DNA of 64,000 bases from Methanofervidicoccus sp. A16. Lineage in GTDB: Archaea > AGJL01 > Methanococci > Methanococcales > Methanococcaceae. The DNA lies in contig NZ_CP022242.1 in the NCBI RefSeq assembly GCF_003351865.1, positions 1,240,001 through 1,304,000 of the forward strand, read 5' to 3'. A program made the translations under genes and the position numbers. Shown here one piece after another: positions 1 through 8,671 of this stretch; position 1 is the stretch's first letter; each line of letters begins with the position of its first letter. A model generated the notes under the pieces. It made no database searches. It was not told where the DNA came from and saw only the letters and a list, made by a program, of their open reading frames with translations.

Positions 1-352
1 CTGACGCAGGACATACACATCCCTCTCCCCCCTGTTCAACAGTTCCCATCGCCAGAAGGTATATATTACCTACTCTGTAGGAGTATTTATCCACTATATC
101 ATCTACCTTGGGATTTACCTTAAATACACTTCCATATCCTCCAACCTTTGCACCTGTACGCTCCTCTATAAGATCCTCCATCTTAGAGATAGGAGTAATC
201 TCCTCCTCTATTCCCAGGGCACAGGCGAGATTCATATCTGGATCTGCATCAACTGCAATAACCTTGTAGTTGTTTTTTTCAAAGAGTCTTGCCAGTGTAG
301 AGGCTATAAAGGTTTTACCAACTCCTCCCTTTCCAGTAACGGCGATCTTCAA
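1..352 (-). CDS. CooC-family metallocluster maturation ATPase (3' end outside window)
   Basis: P-loop ATPase of the MinD/ParA (SIMIBI) class. The protein opens with MKIAVTGKGGVGKT, a deviant Walker A carrying the signature lysine, followed by VDADPDMNLA. Near the visible end is GCVC, the Cys-x-Cys typical of CooC proteins that load nickel into carbon monoxide dehydrogenase. I chose the TTG at 352-350 because GGTGAT lies just upstream and the reading starts directly with the P-loop strand. Only the first ~117 residues are present. The neighbouring upstream gene on the same strand is a CbiO-type ABC ATPase ending 12 bases away, so the two are probably co-transcribed and both concern metal handling. 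Assignment to CooC rather than another MinD-like protein rests on the CxC; the exact client enzyme is inference. Confidence 0.75.
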   Translation of the reverse strand, partial: MKIAVTGKGGVGKTFIASTLARLFEKNNYKVIAVDADPDMNLACALGIEEEITPISKMEDLIEERTGAKVGGYGSVFKVNPKVDDIVDKYSYRVGNIYLLAMGTVEQGGEGCVCPAS

Positions 353-363
353 GGTATCACCAG

Positions 364-1224
364 TTAGGTTTTCTGACACTTTCTTTTAAGATACTCCAAT
401 ATATTGGCCCTTACCTCCCCTATAGTGTATCCCATCTCTACAGGTATATTATCCTCCTTATTCAGTATCTCTACTAGATGGGCCACCCTGGGGAGTCTTA
501 AATTCGCCTTCCTTATCAGATCCACTTTACTGAATACTTCCCTTGGAGTACCCTCTGTTATAATCTCCCCTTTGTTCATAACATAAACCCTATCTGCATA
601 TACAGGTACCAGATCTACATCGTGGGTAGATATTATTACAGTCATCCCCTCCCTGTTCAACTTGTAGAGTAACTCCATGATCTTAGACGCCCCTAAGGGA
701 TCTAAACCTGCTGTAGGTTCATCAAGTACCATTATTTCAGGCTTCATAGCCAGTACTCCTGCTATGGCAACCCTCTTCTTTTCCCCACCACTTAAATAAT
801 GGGGAGGTTTATCTTCATATCCCTCCATCCCTACAGCCTTCAGAACTTCTTTAACTATTTTCTTAACTTCCTCCTCACTGTATCCCAGATTTAAAGGACC
901 AAATGCCACATCTTCCATCACTGTTGGAGCGAATAGTTGATCGTCTGCATTCTGAAAAACTATCCCTACAGTTTTCCTAATCTCTAAGAGAGATCTACTG
1001 TCGTACTTTATAGGTTTTCCCTTTATCAGTATCTCTCCCTTATGAGGTTTTAAGATCCCGTTGAAGTGTAAAAATAGAGTAGATTTTCCAGCACCGTTTG
1101 GACCTAAGAGTGCTACCATTTCTCCTCTTTTAACTTTAAAATTTACTCCCTTTAGGGCTAGGGTCCCATCTGGGTATTTGTAGTATATATTTCTTGCCTC
1201 TAGGATAACCTCATTTTTAGACAT
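364..1224 (-). CDS. cbiO: Energy-coupling factor / cobalt-nickel ABC transporter ATP-binding protein CbiO
   Basis: ATPase of an ECF-type importer, most likely for cobalt or nickel. All ABC motifs are present: Walker A GPNGAGKST (41-49), Q-loop Gln91, signature LSGGE (144-148), Walker B MVLDEP (165-170) and the switch histidine at about 201 (ISTHD). Length (286 aa) fits CbiO/EcfA. The ATG follows a GGTGA ribosome site. The expected membrane partners CbiM/CbiN/CbiQ are not downstream in the window, where a CooC-like gene follows, so substrate assignment is inference from family. Nickel or cobalt supply fits a methanogen needing F430, cobamides and Ni enzymes. Confidence 0.85.
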   Translation of the reverse strand: MSKNEVILEARNIYYKYPDGTLALKGVNFKVKRGEMVALLGPNGAGKSTLFLHFNGILKPHKGEILIKGKPIKYDSRSLLEIRKTVGIVFQNADDQLFAPTVMEDVAFGPLNLGYSEEEVKKIVKEVLKAVGMEGYEDKPPHYLSGGEKKRVAIAGVLAMKPEIMVLDEPTAGLDPLGASKIMELLYKLNREGMTVIISTHDVDLVPVYADRVYVMNKGEIITEGTPREVFSKVDLIRKANLRLPRVAHLVEILNKEDNIPVEMGYTIGEVRANILEYLKRKCQKT

Positions 1225-1329
1225 AAATTCACCGTTTTCTCTAGTAAAATTTAAGACTTATAAAATTATTTTTAATGAATATAAAAATTATTCTCTTTAA
1301 ACTATATTAAGCACTAAAACTTATACTTC

Positions 1330-1628
1330 CTATATTTCTTTTTCCTTCTTAGCTTTCCTAAAGACAAAGGTATGCTTATGTTCCACCATATAAAAATCGT
1401 ACTCCCTACCTTGCCACCTCTCCCTCGTAGTCATATATTTAACAGTAATTTAATAACTTCTCTGATCTGGAAAACTCCATTTGTGGTACGTTCTAGTTTG
1501 TAATCTTTCAGAAGTGTTAAAAACTTTATATTCTATTTCTTTTGAAGTTTTATCCCCATATCTTTAACTATTATACTATCCCATTCTGTAATAAAGCCAA
1601 TATAATCTTCTTCTGTTAATTCCTTCAT
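1330..1628 (-). pseudogene. Decayed ORF, possibly the C-terminal part of a DNA methyltransferase
   Basis: The minus strand of this otherwise empty 540-base gap reads as protein-like fragments broken by stops and a frame change. An ATG at 1628 starts a 30-residue acidic piece (MKELTEEDYIGFITEWDSIV...) ending in a stop; after the stop the same frame continues (NIKFLTLLKDYKLERTTNGV...), and a second frame carries MTTRERWQGREYDFYMVEH followed by a basic tail ending at 1330. The aromatic GREYDF...EHKHTFVFRK ending resembles the tails of DNA adenine/cytosine-N4 methylases, but that is only an impression. No intact promoter or start arrangement is obvious. I see it as a dead remnant, not a working gene. 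Confidence 0.4.
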
Positions 1629-1766
1629 TTTTCTTCTTTTTATCCATGATTATTTCCTATTTTTAATATTTTTATAAATTTTAATTCTTATTATGAAAAT
1701 TATAATAATAAAAATAAAAAATAGTAAAAAACTACTTTTAGTTTTCTATCTTTAATTAATCCCGTA

Positions 1767-2393
1767 TTATTGTTTAATGTACTCCTCTATCATTTCCATC
1801 ATCCTCCTCGTAGCCTCAACCACATCCTCAGATCCAACTATTGCAGAGATAACAGCCACACCATCTACACCAACTTCTAGAACCTCCTTAACATTTTCAT
1901 GGTTTATACCACCTATTGCAACAACTGGAATATGAACATTCTCCACTATCTCCCTCAATCCCTCTAAACCTAAAAGTTTAGCATTCTCCTTAGTCCTTGT
2001 AGGGAATACACTGCCAGCACCTATGTAGTCTGCACCCTTTTTTTCCCCCTCCAGTGCTTCCCTTAGATTTGATGCAGAAACACCTACTATCAAATTCGGT
2101 GCTATCTCCTTCACTATATCCACTGGCATATCCTCCTGTCCCACATGTACCCCATCTGCACCTACAGCCAGGGCAACATCCAACCTATCATTTACTATAT
2201 AGAGGGCGTCGTAATCCTCAGTTAGTTTTCTGATCTTCCTACCTACCTCTACCATCTCCCTTGTAGGTACTCCTTTGAGTCTCAACTGTATTGCAGTTGC
2301 CCCTCCCTCTAAAGCCTCCTTTACACTTTCCACCTCATCCCTAAATCTCCTATCAGTTATAACGTAGAGTTTAAGTTTCTTTCTTAGGTTCAA
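1767..2393 (-). CDS. thiE: Thiamine-phosphate synthase
   Basis: Joins hydroxymethylpyrimidine diphosphate and thiazole phosphate to give thiamine phosphate in the cytoplasm. A single TIM barrel of 208 aa, the normal ThiE length. Family marks in order: QLRLK (36-40), NDR (68-70), HVGQEDMP (83-90), GAGSVFPT (126-133), and the phosphate-binding IGGI near 160. The start is TTG at 2393-2391, preceded by GGTGA at the usual distance. Flanked by AT-rich spacers and probably monocistronic. No thiamine riboswitch (THI box) is visible upstream. Confidence 0.93.
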   Translation of the reverse strand: MNLRKKLKLYVITDRRFRDEVESVKEALEGGATAIQLRLKGVPTREMVEVGRKIRKLTEDYDALYIVNDRLDVALAVGADGVHVGQEDMPVDIVKEIAPNLIVGVSASNLREALEGEKKGADYIGAGSVFPTRTKENAKLLGLEGLREIVENVHIPVVAIGGINHENVKEVLEVGVDGVAVISAIVGSEDVVEATRRMMEMIEEYIKQ

Positions 2394-2634
2394 CTTTTCA
2401 CCTACATAAATGCAAATATTTGAATAAATAATAATTATTATAAAAATTATAATAATAAAATTCGAAATTAATTGTATCGAATTAAAATTTTTACTTACTA
2501 GTATATATCTTAAAGGGTTTAAATTATCTCTCTGATTTTATACATATGGAGGCAAAAAAGGGGTTTTATATACAATTTATTAAACATTAGAAAAGAGTTA
2601 ATATAGATGTAAGATCCCTAAAGTACTCTTTATT

Positions 2635-2907
2635 TTAATCTTGTTCTACTCCTCTATATACTATATATAACACAACTGCAATAGATACAACTACTGCACC
2701 TATAGGCGCAGGGGCTCTTACCGTTGGATTATTATTTAACTGTGTTGCATCTGTTCCTGTATCTGCATTATTATTTTCTTCGTTATCATTTGGGTCCCCT
2801 AGATTTGAATCTGGAGGAGGCTGTGGTGCCATAGGCGCCGCAACACTCTCCAAATGCATTAAGAGTATCGTCGTTAATAACAATAGATTTAGTATTTTAC
2901 TTTTCAT
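2635..2907 (-). CDS. Small secreted or membrane-anchored protein of unknown function
   Basis: Not recognised. A 90-aa protein with a signal-like N-terminus (MKSKILNLLLLTTILLMHLE, ending near VAAP), a Pro- then Asn/Asp-rich low-complexity middle (about residues 27-62), and a C-terminal hydrophobic segment (about 68-86) followed by a short charged end. This suggests an exported protein with a flexible acidic linker held by a C-terminal membrane helix. The ATG follows GGGTGT. It stands alone between spacers. The Asn-rich middle may not be constrained; that the gene is real rests on its signal/anchor organisation and ribosome site. Confidence 0.6.
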   Translation of the reverse strand: MKSKILNLLLLTTILLMHLESVAAPMAPQPPPDSNLGDPNDNEENNNADTGTDATQLNNNPTVRAPAPIGAVVVSIAVVLYIVYRGVEQD

Positions 2908-3044
2908 AGTTACACCCTTTTAAGATACCCTTTTAAGATAAAGATTTTTATTATTTTTATTATATTTTTAAATATTTATTAATTTATTATTAGTGTTGTT
3001 TTATTAGTTTATTTTTTAATCTTACATAGGTAGGGACTAATACA

Positions 3045-3226
3045 ATAATATTTATAATTTTATAATCTAATACTTTTTATAGGACTGTGAAACTGTCTAG
3101 TTTTACCTACCTTAACTACAAGGTTCATAATACTAATCTGTCAGTTAGAGTTTCACCTGTCCCTGAAAAGTGTTCAAGAGGCATCCTAAGGATAAACAAA
3201 CTTAACATCTTTAAAAGAGTGAGATT
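3045..3226 (+). promoter_or_regulatory. Structured leader of the chelatase gene (candidate cis-regulatory RNA)
   Basis: The 318 bases before the chelatase gene hold a TATA-like tttataat near 3050-3060 and then a strong foldable segment. GTGAAACT (3087-3094) pairs with AGTTTCAC (3149-3156), and GGAC (3082-3085) pairs with GTCC (3159-3162), giving a 12-bp stem around a ~54-base interior. The interior has a small CCTT/AAGG hairpin near 3110-3124 and an alternative AACTG/CAGTT pairing. A switchable leader before a cobalt/magnesium chelatase gene would make sense, but it matches no riboswitch class I know. Confidence 0.4.
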
Positions 3227-5265
3227 ATGAACAGGGTATTTCCATTCTCCGCAATAGTTGGACAGGAGAAGATGAAGAAGGCACTTATCCTGAATGCTAT
3301 CAACCCAAAGATCGGTGGGGTTTTAATTAGAGGAGAGAAAGGTACTGCAAAATCCACTGCAGTTAGGGCTTTAGCGGATCTTCTACCTGAGATAGAGGTT
3401 GTGGAGAACTGTCCATTTAACTGTACTGTTGATGGAGATCTATGTGATATCTGTAGGGAGAATATTAAAAAGGGAAATCTAAAAACTGTTAAAAGGAAGA
3501 TGAGGGTTGTAGATCTCCCTATAGGTTGTACAGAGGATAGGGTAATAGGTACATTGGATATAGAGAGGGCTATAAAAGAGGGTGTGAAGGCGTTAGAACC
3601 TGGAATACTTGCAGAAGCTAACGGTAATATACTCTACATAGACGAGGTAAATCTCTTAGACGATCATATAGTGGATATTCTGTTAGATGTTGCGGCGATG
3701 GGTTGGAATATCATAGAGAGGGAGGGAATAAAGATAAAACATCCCTCCAGGTTCATACTTGTAGGTACTATGAATCCTGAAGAGGGGGAACTTAGGCCTC
3801 AGATACTGGACAGGTTCGGTTTAATGGTTGATGTGGAAGGTTTGGAGGATGTTAAAGACAGGGTGGAGGTTGTTAAGAGGGTTGAGGAATTCAACAGGGA
3901 TCCAGAGGGGTTCTATAAGAAATTTGAGGAGGAACAGAATAAACTGAGAAAAAAGATAGAGAATGGAAGGAGGATTCTAAAGGATGTTGTAATTAAAGAC
4001 GATCTACTGGAGTTGATCGCCAGGATCTGTGTTGAGTTGAACATACCAACGAGTAGGGCAGATATAACTGTGGTGAGAACTGCAAAGGCAATAGCAGCCT
4101 TCAATGGAAGAACATACGTAAATATCGACGATATTAAGGAGGCCTGTGAGTTGGCACTACCTCATAGGATGAGGAGAAAACCCTTTGAACCTCCACAGTT
4201 AAATCAGGAGAAGATAAATGAGATAATAGAGGATTTTAAAAATAATAATAATTTAAAGAATGAGAATAATGATCTAAAAAAAAACGTTCTGAAGATGTAG
4301 AAATAGATAGTACTGAGAGTAGAAGACATGAAGGAGATAAAGATGATAGAGAGGGAGAAGGGGACAGAGATAGAGAATACAGGGGTATTCAGGGGGGAGA
4401 GGAGAGAGAGAATGGAGAGGGCTCCTCTGAAAGGGTATTCAACCCTAAGGGTGGAATAGATCCCAGGAATATACTGAAGGTCAAACTTAGGGACAACACC
4501 CTTAGACACTTCCAGGGGAGACATGTAGATAGTCTAAGTAGAAGGGGGAGGTATGTAAGTTATAAGATGCCTAAGGGTAAGGTAAGAGATATAGCACTAG
4601 ATGCCACAATCAAGGCAAGTGCTCCCTATCAGAGGAGTAGGTTAGAAAAATCCTCAGGAGATGTGAAGTTAATAATCAAAGAGGAGGATATAAGGGAGAA
4701 GGTTAGAAAGAGGAAGATACTTACAAATATACTCTTCGTTGTAGATGCAAGTGGTTCCATGGGTGTTATGAGGAGAATGGAGGCTGTTAAGGGGGCTATC
4801 CTCTCCATCCTCATGGACGCCTATCAGAAGAGGAACAGGGTAGGTATGATAACATTCAGAGGGAAGGATGCTGAAGTAGTACTGCCCTTTACCTCCTCGG
4901 TGGAGTTGGCAGAGAGGTGTTTAAGGGATATTCCAACTGGAGGTAGAACTCCTCTTTCAAAGGCATTCTTAAAATCCTACGAGGTTGTTAAAGGTGCTAT
5001 CAGGAGGGATCCAGATATAGTACCTATGGTTATATTTATAAGTGATTTTAAACCTAACGTATCTGTTGCTAAGGACTATCTAGAGGAGATATATCAGGTA
5101 TGTGAGAGGTTTGTAGAAGAGGGTATAAACGTTATACTTATAGATACAGAGGTTGATTCCTTTGTAAAGATAGGTATTGGAAAAAGAATAGCAGAAAAAT
5201 TCGGTTTTCCGTACTACCATATAGATAAACTTACCTCCGAGAGTATATTGGAATTACTCCAGTAG
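3227..5265 (+). CDS. Magnesium/cobalt chelatase ATPase-VWA protein (ChlI-ChlD), joined by an apparent -1 frameshift at 4279-4285
   Basis: AAA+ motor and VWA adaptor of a tetrapyrrole metal chelatase, in a cobamide-making methanogen probably serving CobN-type cobalt insertion. Frame 1 (3227-4300, 357 aa) has Walker [10 protein letters not shown] (36-44), a four-Cys insert (C62, C66, C73, C76) and Walker B ILYIDE (135-140), then an Asn/Lys-rich tail. Codons from 4285 to 5265 in the -1 frame encode an acidic Arg/Glu linker, then the conserved ChlD-type region and a VWA domain with MIDAS DASGS (4744-4758). Between the upstream stop of that frame (4270) and the ATG at 4567 there is no ATG, GTG or TTG, and 4567 lies inside conserved sequence. 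The frames overlap at A_AAA_AAC (4279-4285), part of a nine-A run. Slippage would give a ~679-aa full-length protein; without it, a 357-aa ChlI-like subunit. A one-base polymorphism is the alternative. The 3' end overlaps convergent bioD by 12 bases. Confidence 0.8.
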
Positions 5266-5901
5266 TTTTTTAAACTGGATGTTGTAATCCTCTTTACTCT
5301 TTACCACCCCTATTATCTCTACATTCCCGTATTTCTCAATAGTTTCAAAGGTTTTTTCATAGTATAAAACATCCTCTAATCTAGTTATACAGTTGATAAT
5401 AACCCCCTTGATCTCAATCCCTTTATTCCTCAGATGTTCAACTGTTAGGAGTGTATGGTTTATAGTGCCTAAGTTAGGTCTAGAGACAACAACTGCAGGG
5501 AGATCTAAGAACTTTATTAGATCTGACATTAGGAAGTTATCCCTTATAGGTACTGCAACTCCTCCTGCCCCTTCAACTATGAGGTATTGGTATTTTTTAC
5601 TTAGTATATCGAAGGATCTCTTTATTCTATCTTTTATTTCGTTTAAGGTTATATCGTATCCTTCAACCTCGAAGGCGATGTTTGGAGATAGGGGATTTTT
5701 CAGGTTTATGGGATTTAAAATACTTAGATCTTCCTCTAAGTTTAAGGTGTTCTTAAGTGTTAAAGTATCTTCTACACCACCAGTTTCTACAGGTTTTAAG
5801 TAGCCTACCTTTATATTTTCTTTGTATTTTAGGTGACTTCCTATTATAGAGGAGACGTAGGTTTTTCCAACTCCTGTATCTGTTCCTGTGATGAATATCA
5901 T
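5254..5901 (-). CDS. bioD: ATP-dependent dethiobiotin synthetase
   Basis: Closes the ureido ring of dethiobiotin from diaminopelargonate, CO2 and ATP. The P-loop GTDTGVGKT is at residues 6-14, the KPVETG loop near 36-41 and EGAGG in the middle, all typical of BioD. Length 215 aa is normal. The ATG follows GGTGA. Convergent with the chelatase gene, whose last 12 bases it overlaps. No other bio genes are adjacent. Confidence 0.93.
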   Translation of the reverse strand: MIFITGTDTGVGKTYVSSIIGSHLKYKENIKVGYLKPVETGGVEDTLTLKNTLNLEEDLSILNPINLKNPLSPNIAFEVEGYDITLNEIKDRIKRSFDILSKKYQYLIVEGAGGVAVPIRDNFLMSDLIKFLDLPAVVVSRPNLGTINHTLLTVEHLRNKGIEIKGVIINCITRLEDVLYYEKTFETIEKYGNVEIIGVVKSKEDYNIQFKKLLE

Positions 5902-6337
5902 AGGATTTCACCTTATTTTGATTTTTATAATTATAAAAAATTAAAAAATTGATAAAAGTATAAAAATAAATAAAATTAGAAAAATCTCTAAGATTACTAA
6001 AAGGTTGAGAAAGGTAAAATCCCGCTATTATTCCCCCGAATAATCCGAACACTGAGATACTTCTTCTTTTCTCTCCCACTGAGGAGGGTGTCAAGTCTAT
6101 TTAGACTTTAAACTATAATTTATGATGGAGGACATTACCTTTTCTCCAGTACTCGAGCATCCTTTATATCTATTTACCCCTTTTAGATGTAATACTCTTC
6201 AAGATTTTCTATTTCTGATTTTATTTTTATTTATTTTTTATAATTATAACTATTTGTTGTTTAATATAAATCTAACTACACTTTGATGGAAATGAGATTT
6301 TAATAATTAGAATTCTTAATATCAAAAAGGTGATACA
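5902..6337. other. 436-base spacer with three small hairpins between divergent genes
   Basis: No gene seen. Between divergent bioD and the FAD oxidoreductase lies a moderately GC-rich patch at about 6020-6115 with three simple stems: ATTATTC/GAATAAT, CTCC/GGAG and AAGTCTA/TAGACTT. These could be part of a transcript leader for bioD or a small RNA. Near 6276 is a decayed copy of the dispersed terminal motif (ctttgatggaaatgag). Confidence 0.4.
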
Positions 6338-7750
6338 ATGAAAATAGGAATCGTTGGAGGAGGGACATCTGGATTACTCTCTGCCTTAGCCTTAGAAAAA
6401 AAGGGGCATGATATTACAGTTATAGAGAAAAACAGGATAGGAGGTCTCTGTAGAAGTGAATATATCGATGGCTACACAGTAGATATAGGAGTTCATGCAA
6501 TCACCATGTTGAACGACGGACCCCTTATAAGACTACTAAAAAAATATGCGAAATATATCCCAAACTTTAAACCTTACGGAGACTACTACGTCAGATTGGA
6601 TAAACTTTACAGCATCCCTGTCTCTATGCAGGAGTGGACATCTACCCCTATAATTCCCAACAAAGATAAGGTTCTTATTATAAGTAAGATGATAGATCTC
6701 ATGACTTCAGGATTTTCAAAAGATACTTCTGTTTATGACGTTATAAAAGATATGAACCTAAGTAAAGTCTCAATAGATTTCTTCAACACCATCTGCTACT
6801 TCCTAAGTGGAGAGAATATGGAAAAAACCCCTCTCTGGAGGTTATTTACAGGGGCAGGATACATTCCAGAGGACGATATTCTCCCCTTCATATATTACGA
6901 GGATCTGAAAATAAATCCATTGAAGACTGTACTCTTTAGGAAGATAAACGGAGAGAGGATAAAAAAGATTCTAAAGGAGGGTTTTCTATCTTCAATAAAG
7001 AATGGATCTAGAAAGTATTTAAGTAAATTTATTAATAGATCGAGGTATTGGACCCAGGGATATCCCTTTGGAGGTGTCCAGTCTATATGTAATTCTATAC
7101 TTTACTCCTTAGATAGAACAGAGATCATAGAAGGAGAGGAGGTTGTAGAGATAGCCCAATATAGAGAAGATGGGGAAAATCCAGGTTATATCCTTTATAC
7201 ACAGGATAACAGTTATTACTGTGATGTAGTTATATATTCAGCCCCTTCCAGGCTTCTCCCAGACATTACCGATATCCCAGAGATCCAGGAGAAAAAGGAT
7301 AAGTTAAAAAGTATAAAATTTACAAAATCCCTTACAGTATGGATAGGATACGACGAGAACCCCCTTCCTTACCTTGGTTCAGAGATATGGATCGATTATC
7401 CCTGCTGGGCAACCTGTGTAACCAACTACGACAAAAGTTTGGCACCTCCTGGAAAGCATCTCTTAGGATTCTCCTTTGTAAATACCAAGAGAGAGGAGGC
7501 TCTAAGTGTCATAGAGAACAAGTTGAACATAGATGTAGATAAAGCCCATATGGTACATTTCCAGGAGTGTATTCCAGAACAGGCGTCATGTGTTGTAGGA
7601 CAGTACTTCGTATATCCCAAGATAAGGGACGACTTCTACGTTGTAGGTACAGATGCAGATCCAAGGAGTATGGGTATTACAAGGGCTGCGTACTCTGTGG
7701 AGGTGATGTTGTCTGAGTTTGAGAGGTCGTTGAAAAATAATAAATTATAA
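6338..7750 (+). CDS. FAD-dependent oxidoreductase of the phytoene desaturase / amine oxidase class
   Basis: 470 aa with an N-terminal Rossmann FAD site, GGGTSG at residues 7-12 followed by a basic residue and VIEK at strand 2, then GGLCRSEYIDGYTVDIGVHA, the flavin-contacting stretch shared by phytoene desaturases, protoporphyrinogen oxidases and UDP-galactopyranose mutase relatives. The C-terminal VVGTDADPRSMG is the second FAD-binding patch. The substrate is not evident; a role in isoprenoid/lipid or tetrapyrrole redox is only inference. ATG preceded by GGTGAT. Stands alone; a long AT-rich spacer follows. Confidence 0.7.
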   Translation: MKIGIVGGGTSGLLSALALEKKGHDITVIEKNRIGGLCRSEYIDGYTVDIGVHAITMLNDGPLIRLLKKYAKYIPNFKPYGDYYVRLDKLYSIPVSMQEWTSTPIIPNKDKVLIISKMIDLMTSGFSKDTSVYDVIKDMNLSKVSIDFFNTICYFLSGENMEKTPLWRLFTGAGYIPEDDILPFIYYEDLKINPLKTVLFRKINGERIKKILKEGFLSSIKNGSRKYLSKFINRSRYWTQGYPFGGVQSICNSILYSLDRTEIIEGEEVVEIAQYREDGENPGYILYTQDNSYYCDVVIYSAPSRLLPDITDIPEIQEKKDKLKSIKFTKSLTVWIGYDENPLPYLGSEIWIDYPCWATCVTNYDKSLAPPGKHLLGFSFVNTKREEALSVIENKLNIDVDKAHMVHFQECIPEQASCVVGQYFVYPKIRDDFYVVGTDADPRSMGITRAAYSVEVMLSEFERSLKNNKL

Positions 7751-8222
7751 AAATTATTATAGTCTTCATCAATAATAGTTAAAAAATTTATAATTTACGT
7801 GAAGTAAAAAATATTTAATAAAAATTTAATAATACATTTTTATTAATTGCCTTTAAGATTTTTATTATTATAATTATTATCCCTTATAATTACTACTTTG
7901 ATGGGAACTATATACCTCTAATTCCTTTTATAAAAGATTATTATTTAAACTAATTAAAAAATAATTAGAGCAATAGTAAAAAGTCGGTAAATAAAAAAGA
8001 GAGGTAAAAGAGTTTTAAAGAAGGAAGATTAATAAATATTTTGCCTGTTTCCTTCAATATTTAGTATCCAGAGAACTTAAAGATATATAGTAGTAATTTC
8101 TTATTTTTGTTATTTTAATCAGAATTTGATGAAGACTATATGTATATAAATTATAAAAAATTATAAAATTATATTGATAATTATAATAATTATAAATAAA
8201 AATTAAAAATTAAGGTGATACT
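7751..8222. other. 472-base AT-rich spacer with degraded dispersed repeats
   Basis: No gene seen. It contains a decayed inverted-repeat terminus (ctactttgatgggaactat, around 7886-7905) and a reverse-oriented copy of a second dispersed family (about 8000-8080; agaaggaagatt...tatttagtatcc). The GGTGAT before the ferredoxin start is at its right edge. Confidence 0.45.
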
Positions 8223-8411
8223 ATGGTTGTAATAATTGATTACAATAAGTGTAAAGGATTGGACTGTGCAGAGTGTGTAAATATATGCCCTATGGAGGTA
8301 TTTAAAATAGAGAATGATAAAGTTGTAGTATCAAATGATGATGTTTGTACCTTCTGTATGGTCTGTGAAGACGTGTGCTTAGAGAATGCTATAGAGGTTA
8401 GAGAGGAATAA
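8223..8411 (+). CDS. Small 2x[4Fe-4S] ferredoxin
   Basis: 62-aa electron carrier. Two cluster motifs are visible: C10-x4-C15-x2-C18-x3-C22-P and C42-x2-C45-x2-C48-x3-C52. The first has two extra residues between the first two cysteines compared with clostridial ferredoxins (CKGLDC), and the proline after the second motif is missing. ATG follows GGTGAT. It is monocistronic, so its partner enzyme cannot be read from context. Confidence 0.88.
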   Translation: MVVIIDYNKCKGLDCAECVNICPMEVFKIENDKVVVSNDDVCTFCMVCEDVCLENAIEVREE

Positions 8412-8671
8412 TGCCCATCTTTTATAATTTTTAAATAATAAATAAAGGAAGCAAACACATTAAAACAGAAATCTTTTGTTTCTATACTTTCCCAGATATA
8501 TTTTTTCCAGTAGGGAAAATGGATGTAAAATTTTTATTGAAGTGTTCAAGTTATTTTCATTTCTTTTTATTTATCGTTTTTATAATTTTTATTGTTGTAT
8601 AGTTCTAAAAATTTAAGATTATATTCATTTTAAGGGCAAATAGAAACTGTGTACTTGAAAATGGTGATCCT

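Noticed and set aside
4204-4524. 106-codon minus-strand frame opposite the chelatase linker
   Set aside because: Serine/leucine/phenylalanine-rich shadow of the acidic Arg/Glu linker; no ribosome site.
5753-6094. 113-codon minus-strand frame upstream of and overlapping bioD
   Set aside because: Overlaps bioD in another frame and reads the AT-rich spacer; no ribosome site and low-complexity Lys/Asn/Phe content.
8105-8130. C-box-like TTGATGA before the ferredoxin gene
   Set aside because: No D, D' or C' partner boxes at suitable spacing on the same strand.
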